A DNA stretch of 18,497 nt from Spirogloea muscicola. Lineage: Eukaryota; Streptophyta; Zygnematophyceae; Spirogloeales; Spirogloeaceae. Shown here in pieces: positions 10,053 to 17,950 of the stretch (its first letter is position 1; every line of letters begins with the position of its first letter). The stretch is from positions 62,074 to 80,570 of the forward strand of contig WELB01000307.1 of NCBI GenBank assembly GCA_009602725.1, read 5' to 3'. The notes under the pieces were generated by a model that was given only the letters and a program-made list of their open reading frames with translations, was not told where the DNA came from and searched no databases. The translations under genes were made by a program, and so were the position numbers.

Positions 10053-10122
10053 TGCCTGAACAATGTATTGGCTTGAATTGGCCTCCCTTTCAATTCATGC
10101 GCCCCGCTCGCCTTCTCTCTCT
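10053..10122 (-). repeat. Inverted copy of the GGCGCGCGGTGCGCATG-type repeat
   Basis: Read on the minus strand, this 70-bp stretch runs from gagagagaaggcgagcgggg to caatacattgttcaggc. It differs from the 9319-9388 unit at only a handful of positions by eye. With the tandem block it forms an inverted pair about 0.65 kb apart upstream of the second galactosyltransferase gene. Confidence 0.75.
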
Positions 10123-10196
10123 CACCACCAGAAAGCGCCGTCGGTATACTGAGGCCTTTCTCTCGTTCACCCATTGCGGGCCGCCCCGGCCGTCGC

Positions 10197-10233
10197 GGCC
10201 GCCGCCGCCGCCGCCGCCGCCGCTGCCGCTGCG
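10197..10233 (+). repeat. CCG trinucleotide repeat upstream of the B3GALT-like gene
   Basis: About eight GCC units, then interrupted gctgccgctgcg, lie roughly 170-200 bp before the B3GALT-like start codon. On the coding strand it reads CCG, the same orientation relative to the gene as the repeat upstream of the HPGT-like paralogue. Confidence 0.85.
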
Positions 10234-10256
10234 TCGGTCTGCCTGGCGTGCCAAGT

Positions 10257-10257
10257 N
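10257..10257. other. Ambiguous base (n) in the assembly
   Basis: A single undetermined base follows the CCG repeat in extremely GC-rich sequence. It probably marks low-quality sequence, and the length of the adjacent repeat should be treated with caution. Confidence 0.95.
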
Positions 10258-10399
10258 CGACACCGGCGCGCGGGAGGCCGGCGCAGGCCCGGCGCGCCGC
10301 CCGCCGCATGAGGCGCACTCCCGGCCTGGGCGCCATGTACGACCCCGGGGCGTGGCGGCAGCTGAGGCGGTAGACGGCGTGCCCGGGGGGGGGAGAGGG

Positions 10400-13300
10400 A
10401 TGCCGGCCCGGAGCAAGGGAGCGGCGCGATCCATTGGCAAAGTGGCCATCTGGCTGGCCACCGTCTTCGGCGCCACCTACATCTGCGGGAGGTGCGGCTC
10501 GCGTGCTCAGGCCCCGGCACCCGCCGAGCTCCGCCCCAAGGACGGCATTGCCTGACGTCAAGCAGGCTGAGGTCCAGCGAGCGGGTCCAGTGAGCACTGA
10601 GCTCGCAGCAAGCTGAGGGGGCTCCAATGGGAACTCTCCAACGAAAGCCTGAATGCAGCGGAGCTAGAGAGTGAGGATGGGATTCAGAAGGGTTTGGCAA
10701 ACAGCTTGCAACCATCTTGCAACCGTTAGAGGAGCCAGTCTGATGCTGGACCACAGTTCAGCAGGGTTCCTTTCCTTCTAAGGAGATCTACCGTGTTCAA
10801 GGCTTCAACATCTGATGATAGACTCGACAAGTCTCAGTCGCTTTCTGTGCTGCTGACACTGGCCTACTGCTGAGTCTTCCAAGACCCCGCAGACTCCATC
10901 GTTCCTGGTCTGGGCCTGGCTAACACTGACCCCTCCATCAAACAATAAACTTCTCTGCTCCCGGAGGCTAGACAATGCTTGGAGGGAGAAGTCTGCACAA
11001 GCCATAGTTGGGTGACAATGCTGCAGTCCATTGCACTCCTGACCGGACTGTGTCTCAAGGTGCAGGATCTGGCACAGCACAAACCTACAGCCACGTGCCA
11101 AGAGCGACTTTGAAGGGCTTGTGGACCACCCTATGAGATCGATCTCCCTCAGAGCGATTCAGGAGCCAGCTGAAAGGAGATTAGTACGTGTTGGCCCTAA
11201 CTTGCTGCCCATAAACAAATGGCAGTCATCAGCTGTGCAATCTATGCAAGGCTCCTGCAACTCTCATGCACAGGGCGAGCTTTGTGAGATTGAGCTGCCT
11301 CCTGCTCTGTGCGTGGACACAGACACCTTCACATCGAGAGCGTAACATTCTGGAGGAGGTTACAGCCACCCACCAAGCCATCAGGTTAGGCTTCGGTACC
11401 AACGGTTCTCAATCGATGCCAAAGATGGTGACATGCCTTAGGCAGCGAGCATCTGCACACCGTTTATACACATAGTGGCGCTTGTCACTACTTCATCAAG
11501 TGATCCACACTGCTCATAGTTCCTTGAAAAAGAGAAGAGAAGGATTGGTCCTGAAGATGACTGGTCAGAGGTTCTTAGGTTCTTGGCAAGGTTGATCCAT
11601 CATACCTGACAGGGCACTTGACAAGAGCATATCATCCCTGGAGATGGAACTTGCGGCTGCTCGTGCGGCTGGGACCAAGGACGGCACACCCAACAATGCT
11701 TTTCTGGGAGGGGCCAGCTTGGGCGGCTCATCAGAGCCTCGACCGAAAGTCCTTGCAGTGATTGGTGTCAACACAGCTTTCAGTAGCCGGAAGCGACGAG
11801 ACTCCCTCCGAGAAACCTGGGTGCCAAGAGGTGAGAGGCACTGTTTTGCAGGTGAACAGACCTGTCTTGACTTGCATTTGAGTAGGCAATGTGGCGGCTT
11901 GTTTGAAAGTGTGCAACTTGGTCTCTAGGAGCAATTGTAGAGGTGAGCTTCCCGTTGTGCTGGGCATGACATGCAGGGGCATGCATGCTTATCTGCTGCT
12001 TAAGCTCTCCTTGTAATCTACCATAATGATCTCATCAGGAGAAAGACTGTCGAAGCTGGAGAAGGAGAAGGGCATGGTCGTTCGATTCGTCATCGGCCAC
12101 AGGTGTGAGCGCAGCCTGCTTCTTTAGCAATGAAGGCCAACTGCTGCAGCTTGTTGTATGTGTGTGAGGTAGAATGCTTTTGTGTAATTTGATAGCTGCA
12201 ACTCTGACAGCTGGCAACCACTATTCGAATTCTCCACTTCTGATTGCTGACAAGGTTCTCTCTCACAATCTGCAGCGCCACACCTGGCGGTGTGTATGAT
12301 CAAGCAATCGACGATGAGGATGCAGAGTATCACGACTTTCTGAGAGTGGTATACACTTAGGCCAGATGCTGCTAAATTGCACGTTGTAGCAACGTGCAAT
12401 TTACTGATGGCACTGCAGCTTCATTCACTCATGGCATGCTCTGCTATCCTAGCAGTCCTCTGTTTCTGCAGTGCCTTGCATTGGTCGTCAGCTCGGTCGA
12501 CTATGTGTGCGAAATATCTTGTCCATAAATGCCAATGAAACACGTTTGTAGGTCCACGAGGAGAAGTACCTCACACTTTCAGCCAAGACAAAGATATATT
12601 TTGCTACAGCTGTTCTCAAGTGGGAGGCTGACTTTTATGTTAAGGTCGACGACGATGTGCATGTTAATCTGGGTGAGTATTGCTGAGACTGCCTTCTTGA
12701 CACTTGAACCTGGACCCGACTCTGTAATTGGTGACTGACAGCACTGTGTTTTATGACCGATAAAAAATGTTGGTCCTGGTCCACCTTGCCTTAGCATCCA
12801 CTCATGAGGTCATTGACTTGGCAGTGAGCTATCGCTGCAAAGCTTCTACGCTTCGTGTACTTATATGAGTACATTTGGCACCCTGTCACTACCATTAGTC
12901 ATGGGCTGTATTCACAATGTGTCTCATGACAGGCATCATGGGCTCTACACTTGTCAAGCATCGAGCAAAGCCACGTGTGTACCTGGGCTGTATGAAGTCA
13001 GGACCTGTTCTGGCTCAGAAGTGAGGCAAACAAACACCTATCTAGCTTGATAATACGTCTTTCTCAGATCAGTTGGCTGTACTTCTGCTTGTGTGTTGCT
13101 TACGTATTTATTCCTCATTTTAACGAAATACTTTACTGCTCTCATAATTAGATGGCATGTGCTGTGGTGCTCTGGACGTGCAGAGGGGTGAAGTATGCTG
13201 AGCCTGAGTACTGGAAATTTGGAGAGGAAGGAAACAAGTAAGTCCGTGCTGCGCACATTGCAGACATCATTGACTTACGTTTTGAGATGTTCTACTATGT

Positions 13301-14145
13301 CTGCGACGGCCCACTCTTAAGAGAGTGGCTTGGATTGCTCCAGGTATTTTCGTCATGCTACTGGACAAATTTATGCAATATCGAAGGACCTGGCGACGTA
13401 CATATCCATCAATCAGTAGGTTGACTTGCCCCGTCTACCCGTCCAAAGACAGGCTTGTCCTGCCTTTATAGTAGCTTGATGAATTGTAGCGAACAAATAG
13501 CTTCTCTCTTTAAGCTGTATCACTGATTTACCTCCTCCTTCTCTGCTGCAACATTGGCTCAGCTGCAGATTTGCTCACTTCACTTTGTCCCTTGGGCACC
13601 AAGCGTGGTCCGCAGCAATCATGGTCCTCTTAGAGTCCGCCCCTGAACTCAAAAGATGTTGTGTGGTTGTTCTCTTCTTTTGCGCAGGGCCATCTTGCAC
13701 ACATATACCAATGAGGATGTCTCGCTTGGATCATGGCTTATTGGTCTTGATGTGGACCACGTGGATGACCGAGCCATGTGCTGCGGCACTCCCCCTGGTA
13801 CAACACCTTGACTTGCTTAAGTACTATTGTAATAGTAAGACAAGTTGCACAAGTAACTTGCCTCTACAAGCTACACTCACGGAGAGGGGTATGCATGCTT
13901 TCTATAAGCCTTTGTGAGGCATCTAATTGCATTTATCTGGTCATTGAAGAGCCACTTCAAGAAGACCTCACACAATACTATGTGACTTTTCAACAGATTG
14001 TGAGTGGAAGGCGCAAGCAGGAAACATGTGTCTTGCGTCGTTCGATTGGCCTTGCAGTGGTGTGTGCAAGTCTGTGGAGCGCATGAAGGAGGTCCACACC
14101 CGATGCGGTGAGGGCAATGACGCTCTGTGGGCAACAGCGTTTTGA
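10400..14145 (+). CDS. Beta-1,3-galactosyltransferase (GT31, plant DUF4094 type), 12 exons
   Basis: This is a type II Golgi galactosyltransferase of the plant B3GALT-like GT31 clade, expected to add beta-1,3-galactose to glycoproteins; the acceptor is not shown by sequence. Exons: 10400-10491, 10783-10846 (tentative), 11323-11384, 11613-11830, 12039-12102, 12276-12348, 12552-12672, 12933-13020, 13184-13237, 13344-13415, 13688-13797, 13997-14145; 1167 nt, about 388 aa. Residues 14-30 are the signal anchor ([17 protein letters not shown]). The coiled stem is [20 protein letters not shown]. The catalytic domain opens [20 protein letters not shown] and contains VDDDVHVN (Asp triad about 224-226), [47 protein letters not shown] and [20 protein letters not shown]. 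The C-terminus is Cys-rich ([20 protein letters not shown]), as in plant members. Exons from 11323 on are secure. Exon 2 fits in phase but has a weak donor (gtgctg) and no recognisable residues; the true exon may lie elsewhere in 10492-11322. Confidence 0.88.
12373..12403. repeat. Perfect 14-bp stem with 3-base loop in a B3GALT-like intron
   Basis: The left arm taaattgcacgttg (12373-12386) and right arm caacgtgcaattta (12390-12403) are exact reverse complements around a tag loop. It sits about 25 bases after the donor of the intron following exon 6. It could form a hairpin in the pre-mRNA, affect splicing, or be a scar of a small inverted-repeat element. It is too short for a typical plant microRNA precursor. 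Confidence 0.8.
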
Positions 14146-14662
14146 CTGGATACACTTAAGTGAACACTCGATGAGCCCAGCTTGACCACCCTCAAATGGT
14201 GAAGGCAACGCACATACATGCAAAGTGCTCTGCAAGCTAGGGTAGACAATTCAGGACTGTCTTCATTATTGGTCGTTGACCCACTTAGAATTTGTTCATT
14301 CCCTGTGAGGAAATACCCTCTCTACTTAGTCTTTGGACCTTATATGTTTACTCTCATAAAGCCAGGCTTCACTTGGCTGCACAGAGGCACCTGCCTTGAT
14401 CCCAAGAAGGTGGTGGAATAAGCGTGTTAATGAATGCCAATCTTGCGAGAAGTGATGTGACGGCGTAACAATGGCCAAGTCTCGCGTTTCTTCTTCTGAT
14501 TGCCCTGCTGTCGAACTGCCCTCAAATCTTGCAGGCTAGCCTGTAGCACTTCGTAAGCTGGGCAGCTCTTGCCTGTACCTATAGACTGGTCACATTTTAG
14601 CTGATGCCTCGAGCTTTTAAGGTTTGCTTTTGTTCCCATGACCCAGTCTGTCTGACATCCAG
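14146..14662. other. 3' flank of the B3GALT-like gene; no gene seen
   Basis: This region follows the B3GALT-like stop codon and probably includes its 3' UTR. No stretch here is recognisable as coding. Open frames on both strands are short and lack family features. Confidence 0.4.
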
Positions 14663-14807
14663 GTACTGTACTGAGGAGCTGTGCTCGCGTGCTTTCCTGG
14701 TCGCTGTTGCTGAGTCTGCTGGATCAGCCTCCTTCGCAGATGCCGACCTGCCTGAGCGGTTCTCTTGGGCTGCCCCTCCTCTGTTCGAGCTCCTCAAGCG
14801 CATCTAA
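14663..14807 (+). CDS. Possible orphan terminal exon (unrecognised)
   Basis: After a good-looking acceptor (tctgacatccag) a frame reads YCTEELCSRAFLVAVAESAG, continues with FADADLPERFSW and ends FELLKRI then TAA. It is about 48 codons, with GC-rich third positions and a balanced, protein-like composition unlike the low-complexity shadow frames. I do not recognise the family. It could be the last exon of a gene whose earlier exons I cannot identify in 14146-14662, an alternative last exon of the B3GALT-like gene, or chance. Confidence 0.25.
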
Positions 14808-14894
14808 TATGACTTGGCTGACACAGAAACCATTGTAGAGTCATCTCGGTCTTGTTGGCTGCTTGCGTCACTCCAATTCGGAAGAGCTCTTTCA

Positions 14895-14945
14895 GGAGTA
14901 GCTGGTGGCTGTGAAAGGCGAGCCCAAATGATGGACAAGGTCAAG
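14895..14945 (+). repeat. Dispersed repeat copy (GGTGGCTGTGAAAGGCGAGCCC)
   Basis: The core ggtggctgtgaaaggcgagc is followed by ccaaatgatggacaaggtca. It belongs to the family seen near 1068, 5648, 17560 and 17735. It lies at the start of the repeat-rich right third of the window. Confidence 0.55.
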
Positions 14946-15095
14946 GGGGAAGCTTCAACACAACAGCGCAAACCAGTCTATGAATATACGCTGTTCTGAT
15001 CAAAACAGCGCTCCCTGTAACTGGGATGCCCCGGCACATCGGGCTCATTTCGGACCTGAGGCCACGCGGTGCTCCCGTGCGCCCTAGCCATGGCT

Positions 15096-15333
15096 GCCAC
15101 CCACCTTGGGCGAGGGCGGAGGCTGTGCTAGTCTGGCTGCTGTCGGCCGCCATGAGCGGATCTGCGTCTGTGCCGCCGCGGCGAGGGTGGCCTGCTGGGC
15201 CTGTGGAGAAGGGCAAACGTCCGACGGAGGAGTCTGAGTGGAGTGAACTCTGACTGGTGAGAAGAAGAATGTTAGTGTGTTGATCATAGCAGACAGGAGC
15301 AGGAACAGGAGCAGCCAGACCAAGATACTCTCA
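15096..15333 (+). repeat. Left arm of a large imperfect inverted repeat
   Basis: From ccaccttgggcgagggcgga to ggagcagccagaccaag, this arm matches the reverse complement of 16012-16232 over most of its length, about four bases in five by eye. Both arms encode GPVEKGK after a SAS/SGSAS-containing stretch (left arm on plus, right arm on minus), so they may derive from the same element. The left arm resumes at about 15678-15850 after an interruption by a Copia-like fragment. Confidence 0.75.
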
Positions 15334-15370
15334 GTTTATGGGCCACCGGGCGGCTCGCTTCCTGTTTTCA

Positions 15371-15650
15371 GTCCCAAACTTCCAAGGACCACAAAGCATA
15401 GGGTGGAAGTTCAAGGTGACCAAGATGCTGCAGTGTAAAGACGTCTGGCATGCCGTAGAGCCGACTTCAGATCGAGGGCCATGCCGAGAGAATGCTGTAG
15501 CTACAGCGAGTCTTGTGACTATCTGTCTGATGAAGAACTGGTTGGATTTGTCGACAAGCCTCTGGCTAGCGGGATCTGGGAGCTTCTAGAAGACAAGCTT
15601 GAAAGCAGAGGAACTGATACAGCGTCTCATGTCAGTATGAGATTGTGTGA
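15371..15650 (+). mobile_element. Copia-like retrotransposon gag fragment, frameshifted
   Basis: One frame reads VPNFQGPQSIGWKFKVTKML then QCKDVWHAVE. A second frame farther on reads SGIWELLEDKLESRG. This order of motifs (F-x-G....WKFK..ML...D.W.AV, then IW..LE.K..S) is that of the UBN2/DUF4219-type gag domain of Ty1/Copia elements. The two parts are in different frames, so the fragment is broken. No protease, integrase or reverse transcriptase follows. Near-identical direct repeats (acaggagcaggaacaggagc at about 15292 and acaggaacaggaacaagagc at about 15678) bracket it. Assignment is from remembered family patterns. Confidence 0.5.
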
Positions 15651-15677
15651 ATGCAAAAAGGAGAAGGATCAGCCAAT

Positions 15678-15850
15678 ACAGGAACAGGAACAAGAGCAGC
15701 CAGACCAAGAAAATTTATCAGGTTATGGGTACGAAGTGAGGTGGGTGTAGGGACAAATCCGTACGTCTTGACTATGTTCTGTCCAGAGTTGGAGACACGA
15801 AGTCGAGGAACAGTATGGTTGCTGGCGGGGTCATGCTGGCTGCCCCATGA
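15678..15850 (+). repeat. Continuation of the left inverted-repeat arm
   Basis: This stretch starts with a second copy of the acaggaacaggaacaagagc motif and continues through cagagttggagacacgaag to about 15850. It pairs with the reverse complement of 15855-16065, which carries the same gagttgga and gaagttgaggaacagtgtgg features. The right arm has about 16 extra bases here (a gtggtggaggcagtggg-type stretch). Confidence 0.65.
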
Positions 15851-15854
15851 TGAC

Positions 15855-16232
15855 CTTCGTGTACTTCAGGGCTTGCCAGCATTACCCCCCAGCAACCCCA
15901 CTGCCTCCACCACCACACTGTTCCTCAACTTCATATTTTCCAACTCCGGCCAGAATATAATTACGACCTATGGCTTTGTCCCCAAATTCACCTCCATTCG
16001 TACCCAGAATCTGACCTGAGAGCTTTGTTGGTCTGGCTGCTCCTGTTCCTGCTCCTGTCTGCTGTAATGAACGTTCTCAGATTCTTGTTTTCCTCCCATC
16101 TGATCTTTGCCCTTCTCTACAGGCCCAGCAGACCGCCCTCGTCGCAGCGTCACAGACGCAGAGCTGCTCACGGCTGCTCATGGTGCAGACAGCAGTCAGA
16201 TTAGCATAGCCTCCGCCCTCACCCAAGGTGGG
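15855..16232 (-). repeat. Right arm of the large imperfect inverted repeat
   Basis: Read on the minus strand, this arm matches 15096-15333 followed by 15678-15850. It is therefore the uninterrupted version of the left arm, lacking the Copia-like fragment. The arms almost touch near 15850, so the whole structure could extrude as a large hairpin. The LINE-like reading frame begins at or just after its outer end. Confidence 0.7.
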
Positions 16233-16993
16233 GTTTCTTTGCAGCGGACATTCGCCCCAATGGGCATGGTGGGCGAGCTCTACAAGGAGTACGACAATTT
16301 CCTTCTACAGACCCTGGCTTTATCATCACCACCCTCAGCTTCGTCCGCTCTCCAGGCTTCCCTCCCCAATCGCATGGGCGGCCTTGGCTGCCGGTCGCTG
16401 GAACAGACGGCGCAAGCAGCCTCCCTGGGCTGCTGGCACCAGATTGCCTCCCTGCTTCCTATGCGCTTCCCTTGCCTCACTGACCCCGTACGCAATGTGG
16501 AGGAAGGCTCCATCCTGTTGAAGAGTATCTGAGGAGCATCGCAACTCTGGGATGGGCACTTTTCCCTCTCTACAAGCCCTCCTCACCCATCCTCCTCCCT
16601 TGCCCAAGCTTCTGATGGAGAGGCACAAGCCAGACTTGTTGCGGCAATTGAAGATGAGCGCCGCAGGAGGTTGAGGAGGCTGCCAGAGATACAGAACGGT
16701 CTAAGGAGCCTGGCAAGACTTCCTTCTCTCGCTACACCTGGTGCTACCGACTGGGTCACCTCACACGCCGTTGCCGATGCCTTCAGCATCAGCTCCAAGG
16801 CCTTTCGGACGCTGCTTCAACTCTTCCTCGGTCTCCCACCTAACTGTCTGATTGGAGTGCACCAGTAGGAGTGTGGCTTCCGTGCAGAGGGTGGTGAGCT
16901 CGCCACACCCATGCTGCGATGCCCCACTGGACCGGAAGTGGTAGGCATCCACAACCTCCTCCGCGATGCCCTGGCGGGTTTGATGAGCGATGC
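16233..16993 (+). mobile_element. Decayed LINE-type reverse-transcriptase ORF, C-terminal part
   Basis: The first frame contains SLPNRMGGLGCRSLEQTAQA then ASLGCWHQIA, the pattern of the region after the RT domain in non-LTR retrotransposons (LP.R.GGLGLRS...A..A..GSW). It ends in TGA at 16530-16532. Another frame continues with ARLVAAIEDERRRRLRRLPE, then ATDWVTSHAVADAFSISSKA and FRTLLQLFLGLP, matching the usual downstream 'W..A.P......S...F..AL.LRLGLP' stretch. After a TAG at 16866-16868 the last part reads LLRDALAGLMSDA. At least one frameshift and two stops make it a pseudogene. No RT catalytic motif or endonuclease is present. The 3' end meets the mitochondrial rRNA insertion. Confidence 0.7.
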
Positions 16994-17348
16994 CAGAACA
17001 GAGTGGCGAACGGGTGTGTAAGACGTGGGAATTTGCCGAACGGCTTGGGGAAATCCTGAATACAAAAAGCGTAAAACAGCGCTGTTTGATGAGCCCGCGT
17101 AGTATTAAGGTAGTTGGTTAGGTAAAGGCTGACCAAGCTGATAATGCTTAGCTGGTCTTTCCGGATGATCAGCCACACTAGGACTAAGACACAGCCTAGA
17201 CTCCTACAAGAGGCAGCAGTGAGGAATCTTGGACAATGGGCGCAAGCCTGATCCAGCAATATCGCATGAGTGAACAGGGCAACATAGCTCGTAAATCTTT
17301 TTCATCGAGGAATTGATATGACAAGACTCGAAGAAGAAGCCCCGGCTA
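16993..17348 (+). pseudogene. NUMT: fragment of mitochondrial small-subunit (16S-like) rRNA gene
   Basis: The stretch starts gaacagagtggcgaacgggt, continues with gcctgatccagcaatatcgc and ends at gaagaagccccggcta. It follows bacterial/organellar SSU rRNA from about E. coli position 100 to about 505, stopping just before the 530 loop. It includes the 338-region string actcctacaagaggcagcag, where the near-universal form has CGGG in place of CAAG. The wording is closest to plant mitochondrial rrn18 as I recall it, rather than plastid or nuclear rRNA. Most visible departures are G-to-A or C-to-T. The rest of the rRNA is missing, so it cannot be functional. It is read as a nuclear insertion of mitochondrial DNA. 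Confidence 0.88.
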
Positions 17349-17559
17349 GATATGGGTACTGCTGATAATCTCCTAGTGAATCCTGATCAACAGCTTCAAG
17401 TCGGCTGTACTCAGCGGCAAGGAGCCAGTCGCTCCACAGAGAGCCGGCTGCAGCAACGGCAGGGTCAGCAGGCAGGGGCAGGCAAAAGGCTGGTGTTGCT
17501 GCAGCGAAGCGGAGGGGCCACATGTGATACACCACAGCCAGCGGAACCGGCTCTTCCAC
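17349..17559. other. Unassigned sequence after the NUMT; no gene seen
   Basis: The sequence departs abruptly from rRNA after cggcta and is rich in cag/gcag strings. Open frames on both strands are Gln/Arg-rich or Leu/Pro-rich and do not resemble a known family. Confidence 0.4.
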
Positions 17560-17615
17560 TTGTAAGGCAAGCTGTGAGAGGCCAGCCCACAGGAGTGAAC
17601 AAGGTCTGAAAAGGG
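17560..17615 (+). repeat. Dispersed repeat copy (GCTGTGAGAGGCCAGCCCACAGG)
   Basis: The core aagctgtgagaggccagccc is followed by acaggagtgaacaaggtctg and an aaaaggggcggaaggcgc end. Together with 5648-5715 it gives the clearest view of the family's extended form. It is preceded by cttgtaaggc, as the 5648 copy is preceded by aatgtaaggc. Confidence 0.65.
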
Positions 17616-17734
17616 GCGGAAGGCGCGCAAAACCACAAAACTGCTCTCCGTGACTACTACGAACTGACGCTCAATGACCTCGAGTCAGCAAGTGCCTGTC
17701 GGAAGAAGTAAGCGATGAATAACAGACCTCCAAG

Positions 17735-17800
17735 TAAGGCGATGGCTGTAAGGAAGGACGTTTCCAGTGGAGGGCAGTGGCTGTGAGAGGCCAGCCCTGG
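17735..17800 (+). repeat. Dispersed repeat copy (GGCAGTGGCTGTGAGAGGCCAGCCC)
   Basis: A partial copy (gtaaggcgatggctgtaagg) is followed within 45 bp by a fuller one, gcagtggctgtgagaggcca, then gccctgggcaagaaagtgcg. It is the same family as the 17560 copy. Confidence 0.6.
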
Positions 17801-17895
17801 GCAAGAAAGTGCGCGCCCATGGAGAAGAGGGGCTGACAGAGGCAGAGTTTAGTTGTGTTTGTGGACAACATCCGAAGAGCCAAGAGGATGCCTAC

Positions 17896-17950
17896 AGAGA
17901 GAAGGCGCGCGGTGCGCATGAAATTGAAAGGGAGGCCAATTCTAGCCTTA
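17896..17950 (+). repeat. Single copy of the GGCGCGCGGTGCGCATG-type repeat
   Basis: agagagaaggcgcgcggtgc followed by gcatgaaattgaaagggagg and ccaattctagcctta matches the units at 9219-9500 and the inverted copy at 10053-10122. It ends before the ttcaggc tail seen in those copies. Confidence 0.7.

Noticed and set aside
10608-10670. Alternative exon 2 for the B3GALT-like gene (after tgagctcgcag, containing [13 protein letters not shown])
   Set aside because: The acceptor and entry phase fit and the residues look stem-like, but no GT donor occurs in the phase needed to join the next exon. It was left out in favour of the tentative 10783-10846 exon.
10167-10754. Minus-strand open frames of 128-212 codons around the CCG repeat
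   Set aside because: They contain poly-Ala/Arg runs from the triplet repeat, include an ambiguous base, and lie antisense to the first exon of the B3GALT-like gene.
16840-17259. Minus-strand open frame of 139 codons
   Set aside because: It lies antisense to the LINE remnant and the mitochondrial rRNA fragment; the translation has no meaning once the rRNA match is seen.
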